Shown: positions 18,398 to 28,526, counted from the stretch's first letter. The stretch: DNA of 64,000 nucleotides from Deinococcus hopiensis KR-140 (GCF_900176165.1 NZ_FWWU01000002.1:1-64000); one strand, 5' to 3'. Notes: generated from the sequence alone by a model not told the origin. Made by a program: numbers and translations.

Positions 18398-18462
18398 CAA
18401 AGTATTTTCATTTGTCTTAACAGTCAGCACAAAATGAATAATCTCATTCTCATTCAATTGTA

Positions 18463-18513
18463 GTTACCCAGTACTACGGCTCATCACAAGGACGACTCTA
18501 ATGCTAAGGAGTC
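18463..18513. repeat. degenerate IS66-type end
   Basis: GTTACCCAGTACTACGG and a distal GCTAAGGAGTCAC suggest a worn palindromic end, placed 3' of the minus-strand DUF1963 gene as expected for its right end. Confidence 0.4.
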
Positions 18514-18559
18514 ACAATCGCACAACTCAGTCCAGCTCCGCCGTATTTACAGATGATTT

Positions 18560-19447
18560 CTATCCTTCTCCGCCTCCACCCATTTCAAGCCTCTGAAAAT
18601 CCAGAGCTTGTAGATCGGAAACTCGCACCATCATTTGCTGACAAATATTATGATCAGTGTAGCACTCAGCAAACTGGGGGCGATCCATGAAAAAGATATC
18701 GAAAATCAACCGCCACTCGGTCCAGTCAGTAAGAAACTGCATCGAGGAAAGATGGCTCAAACTCCCATTGCCGAACAAAAGGAACCCATCGTGATACCAA
18801 TCCCACAGCTGCTCTTCGTCAGGAGTTCCAAGTACTTCTCGGCAACGCTCATAATGGGCCTCGGTATCAGGATGGTGGAGTTGGTCGTAAAACTCCATAT
18901 CTGGAATACGCTCACCATTCCTGTGAATGGCAGCATCCACGTCATAAAATGGGGGCAACCACCGAGCTTCCCGGAGCTGCATCGCCGCCGGGGCATAGAT
19001 CAACTGACAGTCCGCCTCGACCGTTCTCTCCGTCATGTCCTCCATGAAGCGCTCCAGCACACTCCCAGCAGGGGCATAATGAATCCGCCCATCGCCTCCT
19101 GGCTCCCAGTACAGCGACAACAAGCCGTCCGCCGGGTAGCCCTGCCAGGTCACGTCTATATCCGCCATGTCTACCTGAAGCAAGAAGCCCATGGGCCGTC
19201 CAGATTCGCTCGTAGGCCACGTCCACCCAGGCGGTACATCGGGACGCCCGCCAAACTTACTCGCCCCGATGGGAAAATCCTCGTCTGCCCGAGGCTCGTC
19301 GCGGTAATTCACCAGCCATCCGTGCCGCAGGCCCTGAGCAATCGTGTCGATCACGCGGTCGGTCAACTGTTCTGAATCTCGCGGAAGGGCCCGCAAGCGT
19401 TCACGCATGGCTTCCAGCAACTCGTCGTACCGAAACACGATCTTCAT
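18560..19447 (-). CDS. DUF1963 (YwqG-like) protein, IS66 passenger
   Basis: A 295-residue protein with the DUF1963 core: GASKFGGRPDVPPGWTWP, then GFLLQVDMADI and GLLSLYWEP, as in YwqG-type proteins, whose function is unknown. I start at ATG 19447 (MKIVFRYDELLEAMRE). A longer reading from 19492 would begin MSARSLIGAAW, which is the 5' end of an IS66 transposase frame fused by deletion rather than part of this protein. Downstream is a degenerate palindromic end and upstream an IS66 left end without transposase, so the gene is carried by a non-autonomous cassette. Its composition is closer to the host than that of other passengers. Confidence 0.85.
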   Translation of the reverse strand: MKIVFRYDELLEAMRERLRALPRDSEQLTDRVIDTIAQGLRHGWLVNYRDEPRADEDFPIGASKFGGRPDVPPGWTWPTSESGRPMGFLLQVDMADIDVTWQGYPADGLLSLYWEPGGDGRIHYAPAGSVLERFMEDMTERTVEADCQLIYAPAAMQLREARWLPPFYDVDAAIHRNGERIPDMEFYDQLHHPDTEAHYERCREVLGTPDEEQLWDWYHDGFLLFGNGSLSHLSSMQFLTDWTEWRLIFDIFFMDRPQFAECYTDHNICQQMMVRVSDLQALDFQRLEMGGGGEG

Positions 19448-19462
19448 ACCACTAGTGTTCCA

Positions 19463-19553
19463 TGCCGCCCCAATTAGAGAACGGGCAGACATCTTCGGAG
19501 ATGCCCTTACTTTACCTACTTAGCCAAGTCCGCACCCCCTGGTGAGTAGTCAC
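19463..19553 (-). mobile_element. IS66-type left end without transposase
   Basis: The reverse strand from 19553 matches the left end at 41166 (GTGACT.CTCA, GCGGACTTGG, AGTAAGGGCATCTCCGA, TCTGCCCG) as far as the first transposase codons, then passes directly into the DUF1963 leader. The transposase was deleted, leaving a cassette that would need a helper in trans. Confidence 0.8.
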
Positions 19554-19561
19554 CTCACATG
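19554..19561. repeat. 8-bp target duplication, right copy (CTCACATG)
   Basis: Identical to 15155-15162. Its last three bases are the start codon of the YqeY-like gene. Confidence 0.9.
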
Positions 19562-20047
19562 GACCTCAACACACTGAAAGCCCGTCACCTGCAGGCCCGC
19601 AAGGCGTCGCGCACCGACGCTAAGGCGGCCTCTGCAGCCGCTGTGCTCAGCCGGGTGCTCGGCGACGCCGAGACCCAGGCCAAGAACAGACCTGGAACCG
19701 CTCAGCTCGACTTGATTGCTGGCGTGACCACCGCACAGCGCGCCTCGCTCGAGAAAGAAGTGCAGGACCTCACTCGCCTGGGGCGCAGCACCGACGTGGC
19801 GCGTCGGGAACTCGAAGTGCTCCAGGCACTCCATGACGAGGTCACCCAGCTTAAAGCCCAGCAGGACGCGGAAAGAGCGGCCCTGTTGATGTCCGAAGCC
19901 GAACTCGCCGGCGTGATCCGGGCGGCCGTCGCCGACGGCGCCACGAACATCGGTGCCGTGATGAAGCTCCTTAAGGCCCAGCACGAGGGGCGTTACGACG
20001 GCGGCCTCGCGAGCCGCCTGGCCAAGGAAGCCGTCGCCGCTCTCTAG
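19559..20047 (+). CDS. GatB/YqeY-domain protein
   Basis: A 162-residue protein of the YqeY type, which resembles the tail domain of GatB, the amidotransferase that corrects misacylated tRNA. The C-terminal half shows the family pattern: SEAELAGVIRAAVADGATNI, GAVMKLLKAQHEGRYDGGLA and SRLAKEAV. The ATG is supplied by the right copy of the transposon target duplication. The original ribosome site (AAAGGA) now lies 4.4 kb away at 15148. Only GGTGAG at 19541 remains, too far upstream to work well, so expression is probably impaired. A strong hairpin follows the stop. Before the insertion it followed the TerD-like gene. Confidence 0.8.
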   Translation: MDLNTLKARHLQARKASRTDAKAASAAAVLSRVLGDAETQAKNRPGTAQLDLIAGVTTAQRASLEKEVQDLTRLGRSTDVARRELEVLQALHDEVTQLKAQQDAERAALLMSEAELAGVIRAAVADGATNIGAVMKLLKAQHEGRYDGGLASRLAKEAVAAL

Positions 20048-20156
20048 AGCACTGGGGGGAATGGAGCCGTGAGGGGAAGGGCACCCCTCACGGCTCCATT
20101 CGGACAAATGCGCATTCAAGTTCGCTCGCTGGACTTGATCAAAAAGAAGTCCTCTT
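20045..20156. repeat. small dispersed repeat (MITE-like), copy 2, truncated
   Basis: Contains the same GTGAGGGG...CCCCTCAC core and a TCAAAAAGAAGTCCTCTT segment as copies 1 and 3. It begins TAGAGCA, overlapping the YqeY stop. The distal end is cut by the mini IS66 element at 20157. Confidence 0.7.
20059..20101 (+). terminator. 18-bp perfect hairpin after yqeY
   Basis: GAATGGAGCCGTGAGGGG at 20059-20076 pairs exactly with 20084-20101, loop 7 bases. There is no T-tract, but its position directly after the stop suggests a terminator contributed by the repeat. Confidence 0.5.
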
Positions 20157-20297
20157 GTGACTCCTCAGCACGTCCTACCCGCCCAAGGGAGATGCGGTTA
20201 CGCGCTTGGAGGTGTTCACAATTCGGGCAGGTTATGTCCGAGATGCTCTCACCTTACCTCCTCCCGTTGCGCTGCTCGAGGACCGCTGAGGAGTCAC
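20157..20297 (-). mobile_element. 141-bp mini IS66-type element
   Basis: Ends are GTGACTCCTCAGC at 20157 and its complement ending at 20297. The interior keeps only the transposase leader (GGTGAGAGCATCTCGGAC) and CPNCEHLQAR-coding start. Internal deletion removed everything else. No flanking octamer repeat remains. Confidence 0.75.
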
Positions 20298-20349
20298 CGC
20301 GGCGCGCCGTGAGCGGCCCACGGCTGCACCACCGATAGGAAGTCCCACA

Positions 20350-20835
20350 TCATGTTGCTTTGTCCGGAATAACTCCGGATCTCGCCAGAGCGGAGTTGAA
20401 GTAACGCGGGTCATGACTGACTTCCTGCCCCAGCCATTCCGGACGCACGAAGGGTTCATCCTCGGACGAGAGCTCGACTTCGGCGAGAATCAGGCCCGTC
20501 AGGCTGCCCAGGAAGACATCCACATCCCAAACGTGCGCGCCCACGAAGACGCGGGTTCGCCGCTTGCTCAGGGCGCTGAGCGTGAGGGTCTCCAGCATCT
20601 GCGCCGCGTCGCCTGGAGGAATGGCGTACTCGAATTCTGCCCGGGTGAGGCCCTGCACCTGGCCTTTCACCGTGATCCACGCCTCATCTCCCTGCAAGCG
20701 GATGCGGACGGTGCGTTCCGGGTCCTGCGAGAGGTAGCCCTGTGACAGCAGCTGCCCTTCAGGCTGGCCCGCCGCCGCCCAGGCGGCGTGATTGACGAGA
20801 AATTTGCGTTCGATCTCGGTCGGCAGTGTGGTCAT
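20350..20835 (-). CDS. CYTH-domain protein (triphosphate tunnel type)
   Basis: A 161-residue protein that opens with the CYTH signature EIERKFLV (the ExExK motif that binds triphosphate and metal) and continues with RTVRIRLQGDEAWITVKG, a Y/W-rich tunnel strand set and LILAEVELSSEDEPF. CYTH proteins hydrolyse inorganic triphosphate or related compounds, or make cAMP in some groups. The small size here fits a bacterial triphosphatase. AAAGGAG before ATG 20835 fixes the start; the longer upstream frame is not needed. The gene is monocistronic, next to an IS6-type remnant. Confidence 0.88.
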   Translation of the reverse strand: MTTLPTEIERKFLVNHAAWAAAGQPEGQLLSQGYLSQDPERTVRIRLQGDEAWITVKGQVQGLTRAEFEYAIPPGDAAQMLETLTLSALSKRRTRVFVGAHVWDVDVFLGSLTGLILAEVELSSEDEPFVRPEWLGQEVSHDPRYFNSALARSGVIPDKAT

Positions 20836-20941
20836 GACGTCTCCTTTGCGACAGCTTCTCTCAAGTAAAGGGGGGGCGCCAGCCCTACAGGACCAGGAGC
20901 GCGCGCCTCGCATACCCTGGCCTGCGGAGAACGCTCCCACC

Positions 20942-21740
<799 letters not shown>

Positions 21741-21841
21741 CTCCAGCTCAAGCTCACACGGACGCAGAGGCCTTATCTACCGGAAGTAGGGTGTAGCTCA
21801 CCCCGTTGCCCTGGGTTCCGGGTCGACCATGCAGAGGTCTG

Positions 21842-22090
21842 CCGGTGACACTTTGCGGAGTTTCTCCGTTTGTCCGGTGACACTTTGCGGAGTGACCGGT
21901 GACACTTTGCGGATTTGGGCCCAGGTCCCGGGTGACACTTTGCGGAGTTTCTCCGTTTGTCCGGTGACACTTTGCGGAGTGACCGGTGACACTTTGCGGA
22001 CTTGGGCCCAGGTCCCGGGTGACACTTTGCGGAGTTTCTCCGTTTGTCCGGTGACACTTTGCGGAGTGACCGGTGACACTTTGCGGGATT
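21842..22090. repeat. nine plasmid iterons in three groups of three
   Basis: GGTGACACTTTGCGG starts at 21844, 21876, 21898, 21931, 21963, 21985, 22018, 22050 and 22072. The groups repeat every 87 bases with identical internal spacing (32 then 22), so a three-iteron block was triplicated. This is the probable binding site of the Rep protein encoded just downstream and forms the replication origin with the AT-rich stretch that follows. Confidence 0.95.
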
Positions 22091-22094
22091 GCAG

Positions 22095-22200
22095 TGGAAT
22101 TGCGGCGCTGAGCGCGATTTTTTCAAAGTCCTATGATGAATGATCATCATTTCTTTTCTTCTTTTAAAAAAGAATTATGAACAACATACAGAGGAGGCAA
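22095..22200. other. AT-rich stretch between iterons and rep, probable unwinding region
   Basis: Runs such as ATTTTTTC, ATGATGAATGATCATCATTT and TTTTAAAAAAGAATTATG contrast with the GC-rich surroundings. This position beside iterons is typical of the strand-opening element. It may also hold the rep promoter. Confidence 0.55.
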
Positions 22201-22233
22201 GTCGGGTACGGGTGAAACAAAGCAGACCTTAGA

Positions 22234-23625
22234 ATGCGCGGCATGCCCCCTCAGGACAAGCCGGAACTGACCGTTACGGGCGACGCTGGGCACGACGAAA
22301 TCAACCTCAACCGGTTGATGTTCGTCGTAGCTGCCAACCGTGTGCCCGAGACGGCAGTCGGCTGGGAAAAGAGCGTCACCATCGATGCCCTGGGCCCCAT
22401 ACGGATCCGCTGCACGGCGGGTCGCGACAATGTCGTCCCTCACGGCATCGACAACGACATCGTCGTGGGGCTGGTGAACGTGTACGTCCAGCAGGGGATG
22501 CCCGATGATGGACGTGTCACCGTGACCGTGGCAGAACTTCTGCGCGCTTCTGGTCTGAGCAAGAATGGGCGGGTGTACCGTGAGGTGCGGGAATCCCTGC
22601 TCCGACTTTCCGACACCAAGTACGACTTTTCCAAGTCCTGGTACGACGCCGAGCAGCAGACCTGGCTGGATGAAGAGGGCTTTCGGCTGATTCTGCAGTA
22701 CCGCTTCCTCAACCCCCAGACCGGTGACACTTTGCGGGGTCAGTTCAAGGCGGAGACCACCGTGCAGTTGACGCTGGCCAGCCTGCTCACCCGGAGTATT
22801 CGCGCCGGGCATCTGCGTCCTCTGGACCTGGCCTTCTACTCCGAACTCTCTCAACCGATGGTCCGCACCCTTTACCGGCTGTTGCGGGAACAGTCGTTTG
22901 GCGCCGACGGCAGGCCAGTGCACGTCTTCTCGATCAGTGTTCGCGCCTGGGCGATTCACCTTGGACATCACGACACCCGCATCGACCTTGTGCGGCGCGC
23001 TCTCAAACCTGCGCACGCGGAGCTTATGGGCAAGGGGTTCCTGAAGGACGTCACGTACAGTGGGCGCGGTGAGGCCCAGAGCGTGACCTATGAGTTCGCC
23101 GACAACCTGCAGCCGCCTCCCGACGCGGAACTCGTGGGCCTGTTGGCACAGCGGGGCGTGACCATGCCAGCAGCGACGAAGCTCGCCGTACAGTACAGCC
23201 GCGCACAGATCGTGCAGGCCTGTGAGTCGTTCGACGCCCTGCTGCGCAGCGGATACGCCGCGAAAAGCCGCGGCGGTCTGCTCACGGATATGCTCCGCAG
23301 CCCCTCCAAATACGTGCCACGAGAGGAACTCCTTCCTGTGCAGCGCCCGCTGCCCCGTGCCGCTCGAGCAGGTCCGGCCGATGAGGAGATGCCAGCGACC
23401 CCAGAGGCCCGTGCGCGCACTGCGGAGTTCCTGCTGTCGAAAGGACGCACGCCGCATCCTGACCACCGCCGCCGGATTCTCCTGGATCTCTTTGTGACTG
23501 GCGCCATCAACGCCCAGGAACTCACACTGGTGGGCAGTGCAGAGGATCCCGACGCGCTGGTGATGTCTTGGGTGGCGCGTCGTCAGGTACAGCGTCGGGA
23601 CGAGGCGCCGTCAACCGACTCCTGA
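22234..23625 (+). CDS. plasmid replication initiator, RepA/RPA type
   Basis: A 463-residue initiator that should bind the iterons upstream and open the origin. It has the tandem winged-helix layout of replication-initiator-A proteins: INLNRLMFVVAANRVP near the start, LRASGLSKNGRVYREVRESLLRLSDT as the first DNA-binding helix set, LRPLDLAFYSELSQPMVRTLYRLL as the second, and a basic C-terminus. One iteron copy lies inside the gene at 22723 and is translated as TGDTLRG. The gene is followed by a short G/C hairpin and is not in an operon with parAB, which lies 4 kb away on the other strand. Confidence 0.88.
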   Translation: MRGMPPQDKPELTVTGDAGHDEINLNRLMFVVAANRVPETAVGWEKSVTIDALGPIRIRCTAGRDNVVPHGIDNDIVVGLVNVYVQQGMPDDGRVTVTVAELLRASGLSKNGRVYREVRESLLRLSDTKYDFSKSWYDAEQQTWLDEEGFRLILQYRFLNPQTGDTLRGQFKAETTVQLTLASLLTRSIRAGHLRPLDLAFYSELSQPMVRTLYRLLREQSFGADGRPVHVFSISVRAWAIHLGHHDTRIDLVRRALKPAHAELMGKGFLKDVTYSGRGEAQSVTYEFADNLQPPPDAELVGLLAQRGVTMPAATKLAVQYSRAQIVQACESFDALLRSGYAAKSRGGLLTDMLRSPSKYVPREELLPVQRPLPRAARAGPADEEMPATPEARARTAEFLLSKGRTPHPDHRRRILLDLFVTGAINAQELTLVGSAEDPDALVMSWVARRQVQRRDEAPSTDS

Positions 23626-23742
23626 GGTGCGTCTCAAGCCTGTGAGACCACAGTGGGATTCTGGTCCACTCACTCTGGTCGTGAGGGTGACGTAATGCTG
23701 GGGTGGCCATGAGGAGGAGCGCGGAGCCTCATCCGGGACCTT

Positions 23743-23759
23743 AGGGGGTCGGTCCCCCT
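23743..23759 (+). terminator. short GC hairpin after rep
   Basis: AGGGGG and CCCCCT pair around TCGGT. Stem of 6, no good T-run. Confidence 0.3.
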
Positions 23760-23811
23760 GTTGGGCCTTCCCCGAACCGCTATCGTCAATTCCCTGGGAG
23801 GTTGGCTGTCC

Positions 23812-24732
23812 ATGAACCCATCAGACATCTCCCCTGCCGGCCGGGTTATCGTCGGCACATCAGGTTGGACCTACCGTCATTGGCGAGGTGTGTTCTATCC
23901 AGACGGTCTGGTGCAGCGTCGGGAACTTGAATACCTGGCAGGACAATTCGAAACGGTAGAGCTCAACGGCTCGTTCTATTCGCTCCAGACGCCAGAGACC
24001 TACGCCCGTTGGGCGGCGCAGGTTCCGCCAGGCTTTCTCTTTGCAGTCAAGGGAGGGCGGTTCGTCACCCACATGAAGAAGCTACGGAACGTGCGGGCGC
24101 CGCTGGCCAATTTCTTTGCGTCAGGCCTCCTGCGTTTGGAGGAGCACCTGGGTCCCATCCTGTGGCAGTTGCCGGAGCGTCTGCGCTTTGACCCGGAGTT
24201 GCTGGAAGAGTTCCTGGCCCTCCTGCCCTCTTCCACAGGCGCGGCCGCCCAGCTGGCGGAAGAACATGACGCGCACCTGGACGGCCGCGCCTGGACAGAG
24301 GTGGAGCGAGACGTTCCCCTGCGCTACGCCCTGGAAGTGCGGCACGCCAGTTTCCTCACGCCCGACCTGGCTCCGCTTCTCCGCCGTTATGGGGTCGCCC
24401 TGGTGGTGGCGGACGCTGCGGGCGTGTTCCCGCTGGTCGAGGAGATCACAGCAGAGTTCATCTACGTTCGCCTCCACGGCTCCCGGGAGTTGTACCGCAG
24501 CAAGTACGAGCCGTCCGAGCTTGAACGGTGGGCCCAGCGGATTCAAGCCTGGTTGCGGGGCCGTCAACTGGAAGATGCAGTCCGCTTGACGACCGAACTG
24601 GTCCCCGAACGGCCACGGGACGTCTACGTGTACTTCGACAATGATATTGGCGCTCATGCGCCGTTTGACGCCCTGTTTCTGAACACGCTCATACGGGCAA
24701 TGCCGCAAGGTTCTCCACATCAGCACGAATAA
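23812..24732 (+). CDS. DUF72 family protein
   Basis: A 306-residue TIM-barrel protein of the DUF72 (YecE-like) family. The N-terminal RVIVGTSGWTYRHWRGVFYP is diagnostic, followed by FETVELNGSFYSLQTPETY, PPGFLFAVKGGRFVTHMKKL, LGPILWQLP, LEVRHASFL and a C-terminal DVYVYFDNDIGAHAPFDA. The biochemical function is unknown; the fold suggests an enzyme. I start at ATG 23812, with GGGAGG 11 bases upstream; a longer frame from 23761 adds an unconvincing 17 residues. It stands alone between rep and a decayed region. Confidence 0.88.
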   Translation: MNPSDISPAGRVIVGTSGWTYRHWRGVFYPDGLVQRRELEYLAGQFETVELNGSFYSLQTPETYARWAAQVPPGFLFAVKGGRFVTHMKKLRNVRAPLANFFASGLLRLEEHLGPILWQLPERLRFDPELLEEFLALLPSSTGAAAQLAEEHDAHLDGRAWTEVERDVPLRYALEVRHASFLTPDLAPLLRRYGVALVVADAAGVFPLVEEITAEFIYVRLHGSRELYRSKYEPSELERWAQRIQAWLRGRQLEDAVRLTTELVPERPRDVYVYFDNDIGAHAPFDALFLNTLIRAMPQGSPHQHE

Positions 24733-25235
24733 CTGTCTCAGCGATGTCCAATGCCCCGAGTCGGCTCCCTTGACGCTTGCAAAGCTCAGGACACACTGCT
24801 CTGCCAATTTTCACCGCGGCCCAACACACAACATTGCGACAGCCCACTTCACTTTGAGTTGAAGACCGGTGCTTCAGTAACAAGCCATACTCGAGAAATT
24901 GCCAGGCGCTGCACCAACAACTGCTCCAGATGCAGTTCCGGGCCCCAGAGAAGAGGGAGAGTTCGTCTAGCACAGTAACAAGGCGAGCTCCTCTCCTCAG
25001 GGTCGTTAAGTTGCTGCCTTCTTCCCCTAATCTTCAGATCTTCGACGATCAAAGCGCCCGTTGCATCTCACAGTGAATGGCCTGAAGATACCTGGCCGAC
25101 GTTCCCGGGTCTAGAAAAGCGGTTTTGCGTGCTTCTGGCCCGTCCCAACATATGCGGCATCTCACCTGAATGCCGAATGCACCACAGCCCACCAAGGACC
25201 ACTCCACCTACCGCCGTGCTCAAGGAGGGGGTTCC
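24733..25235. other. no gene recognised
   Basis: A 94-codon reverse frame (24973-24689) overlaps the DUF72 gene end and has no recognisable domain. I see no repeat or RNA signal here. Confidence 0.5.
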
Positions 25236-25433
25236 TGGTGTCGGTGACACTTTGCGGAATCACGGAGAAGGGCGTGGCGAAATTTGCTTAACCGGTGGAT
25301 GTTCGTCGCGGTTGCCAGCCATATGCCTACGTTGGTCGCGGGAGAGGCATGGACTGACCCCTTAGGACCGGACCAAGAGGCCAAGCACTTCGTCCCCGTC
25401 AGCCCGTAGGCTGACAGCACCGAAGGAGCCAAG

Positions 25434-26581
<1,148 letters not shown>

Positions 26582-26851
26582 CTTGCCCTGCGGTCCGCTC
26601 CATTGGGTTCACTCCAGCATGTCACCATAGATGCCCTGGATCCAGCAGGGGTCCGCTGCACGGGTTGTCAGGGCGAAGTCATCCCTGAAGACTCGATAAC
26701 CACATCGTTCTACGGCTGGTGAACGTGTACGTCCTACCGGGAATGTCCGACAGGCGGAGCTTCTGCGCGCTTCTGATCCGAGCAGGAATGGTCGAGTGAA
26801 CCCTGGGGTTCACGAGTCTCTGCTGCGGTTCTCCGAGGAGCTCCGGTTTCT

Positions 26852-27727
26852 TCAAGATGAGCTGAGCAGTTCGTCCAACTCCGCGAGAAGACGTTCAGCC
26901 CGCTTTCGCTTCGCTTCCGAAATGCTCGAGAGGACCTTCTTACTGCTCAGCGCCCGGATGATGCGGCGGTTCCGGTCCTCTCCCCCATCATGGTCCGGGG
27001 ACTTGGTGCGCGCGGCCCGCAGTTCGGACAGGCTCGCGCCTTTTCTGGCCAGTTCCAGCAGGTGTGTGCGCCGCTCAACCTGCGCCTCCCGGGCAATCAG
27101 GGCTCCCTTGGTGTACTCCAACCCGCCTCGGATGGCCTCAAGGACGTCCGGAGGGTAACGCAGAACAGGCAGGAGGTTGGAGTAGAAGGAGGTCCACGAC
27201 CCTCCCAGACCCGCGAACAGCTGTTCGAGTTTCTGGACCTCCGCGGCCTCGGGCTGTCGCCGAAGGGCGCTCAAGCGAGCGGGCAGGACGTCCATGCTGA
27301 GGCCCAGCACCTCGGCGACCAGATGCGCGGTGGCATCCACCCGGTCAACGGGGTTCAGGTCCTCGCGCTGCACATTTTCGACGAGGGCAACCCTCCGGGC
27401 TTCAGCCTCCGTGAGGTCACGCACCACAACAGGAACCTGATCGAGACCAGCAGCCGTGGCAGCGCGCCAGCGGCGCTCTCCCGCCACAATCTCAAAACTG
27501 CCTCCCGCTGGCCGCACCAGGAGTGGAGTCAAGATGCCCTGGTCGCGAACACTGCGGACCAGCTCCTCCATGGCCTCAGGGTTGAACGAACGTCGTGGCT
27601 GGTCGGGCAGAGGTCGCAACTCGCGGGGGGAGATGAACCGAACGTCCGGCGCCTCCTGTGCGGTCGTGGAGAGGTTGCCCAGCATGGTTCCGAGCGCGGT
27701 ACGCACATCAGGCCGCTTAGGTGCCAC
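26852..27727 (-). CDS. parB: plasmid partition protein ParB
   Basis: A 291-residue centromere-binding CTPase. The N-terminal domain has LRPLPDQPRRSFNPEAMEEL, VRDQGILTPLLVRP and the CTP-binding GERRWRAATAAGL, then ALVENVQREDLNPVDRV. A helix-turn-helix region follows and a basic, coiled C-terminus (SEAKRKRAERLLAELDELL) would dimerise. The gene overlaps parA by 11 bases, so the two are co-translated. The downstream end abuts the dead rep copy. Confidence 0.93.
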   Translation of the reverse strand: MAPKRPDVRTALGTMLGNLSTTAQEAPDVRFISPRELRPLPDQPRRSFNPEAMEELVRSVRDQGILTPLLVRPAGGSFEIVAGERRWRAATAAGLDQVPVVVRDLTEAEARRVALVENVQREDLNPVDRVDATAHLVAEVLGLSMDVLPARLSALRRQPEAAEVQKLEQLFAGLGGSWTSFYSNLLPVLRYPPDVLEAIRGGLEYTKGALIAREAQVERRTHLLELARKGASLSELRAARTKSPDHDGGEDRNRRIIRALSSKKVLSSISEAKRKRAERLLAELDELLSSS

Positions 27728-28484
27728 GCCCCACCTCCAAATTCAGCGCCGACAGGAGTTGATCCGTCGCGCGCTCGATCTCCTGCGAGGCAGGAGAGCC
27801 TGGCGCATATTTGAGAACAGGCATGGCCGACAAGGCGGCGTCCGGGTAGACGGCGGGCCGGTACGTGATGGGATCTCCGAGAGGAGAGACGTGGGCGCGG
27901 AGGGCTTCAAGGGACTCGCGCGCATGCACGGTGCCTGGGTGGAACTGGGTGGGCAGGTAGAAGGCGATGTGCAACCCTGTATTCAGCTTGCGGTAGGTGG
28001 CAATCATCTCATGGACGGCGGTGAGTCCTTGAACGCCCTTGCTGTTGGTGGGTACTGGTACGACGAGTCCGTCCGCCGCTATCGCCGCCAGGGCGCTGAG
28101 CTGGCCGAGACTCGGTGGACTGTCGAGAAGGACAAAGTCGTACTGGCCCTCGAGGTGACGTACCGCATTCCGCAGATGGGTCACGCCCCCGATGACGCCG
28201 GGGAGTTGCGCCTCGACCATGGCGAGGGGCAGCGCTGCGGGCGTGAGGTGCAGGCCATGCACCTCGAAGGGTTCTGGAAGAGGCGCGTCGTTCATCGCTG
28301 TCAGGTGGATGGTGCGGTTCATCGGGGCATCCGGAATACCCATCCACGTACTCAAATTTCCCTGTGGATCACAGTCGATGAGGCGGACGCGGTAGCCCCG
28401 CTGAGCAAGGCTGTATCCCAGGTCGCGTGTGGAGCTCGTCTTGGAGGCTCCACCGGCATGATTGAAGAAGGTCAGGACGTGCAT
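27717..28484 (-). CDS. parA: plasmid partition ATPase ParA
   Basis: A 255-residue Walker-type partition ATPase. The deviant Walker A reads HAGGASKTSS (residues 9-18) with the signature lysine K15, the switch region is RLIDCDPQGNLS, and Walker B is YDFVLLDSPPS. No N-terminal DNA-binding domain is present, so this is a short (type Ib-like or chromosomal-like) ParA, and repression may instead come from ParB or from binding at the 26-bp palindrome just upstream. ATG 28484 has only a weak ribosome site (GGGGC). Confidence 0.94.
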   Translation of the reverse strand: MHVLTFFNHAGGASKTSSTRDLGYSLAQRGYRVRLIDCDPQGNLSTWMGIPDAPMNRTIHLTAMNDAPLPEPFEVHGLHLTPAALPLAMVEAQLPGVIGGVTHLRNAVRHLEGQYDFVLLDSPPSLGQLSALAAIAADGLVVPVPTNSKGVQGLTAVHEMIATYRKLNTGLHIAFYLPTQFHPGTVHARESLEALRAHVSPLGDPITYRPAVYPDAALSAMPVLKYAPGSPASQEIERATDQLLSALNLEVGRGT

Positions 28485-28500
28485 TTTGCCCCAGTGTATC

Positions 28501-28526
28501 GGTTGGGCATAACGTTATGCCCAACC
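28501..28526. promoter_or_regulatory. 26-bp perfect palindrome upstream of parA
   Basis: The half-site is GGTTGGGCATAAC and the other half is its exact complement, centred 29-30 bases before the parA start. Candidate operator or centromere (parS-like) of this partition system. A single copy is seen in the window. Confidence 0.7.

Larger units (their letters stand above)
15163..19553. mobile_element. IS66-type composite transposon 1 (4.4 kb)
   Basis: The outer ends are GTGACTACTCAGC at 15163 and the complement of GTGACTACTCACC ending at 19553, bounded by identical octamers CTCACATG. Inside, in order: intact transposase, a 289-residue passenger, a palindromic right end, two small membrane-protein genes, two palindromic ends, a degenerate end, a DUF1963 gene on the minus strand and a transposase-less left end. 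The single target duplication shows that the whole string inserted as one unit, or that two elements later fused within it. Confidence 0.85.

Noticed and set aside
21842..22090. Regular direct repeats read as a CRISPR array
   Set aside because: Spacers are short, identical between blocks and not unique; no cas genes; the repeats are iterons.
22147..23466. Reverse frame opposite rep
   Set aside because: Shadow; the rep reading is supported by the iterons and winged-helix motifs.
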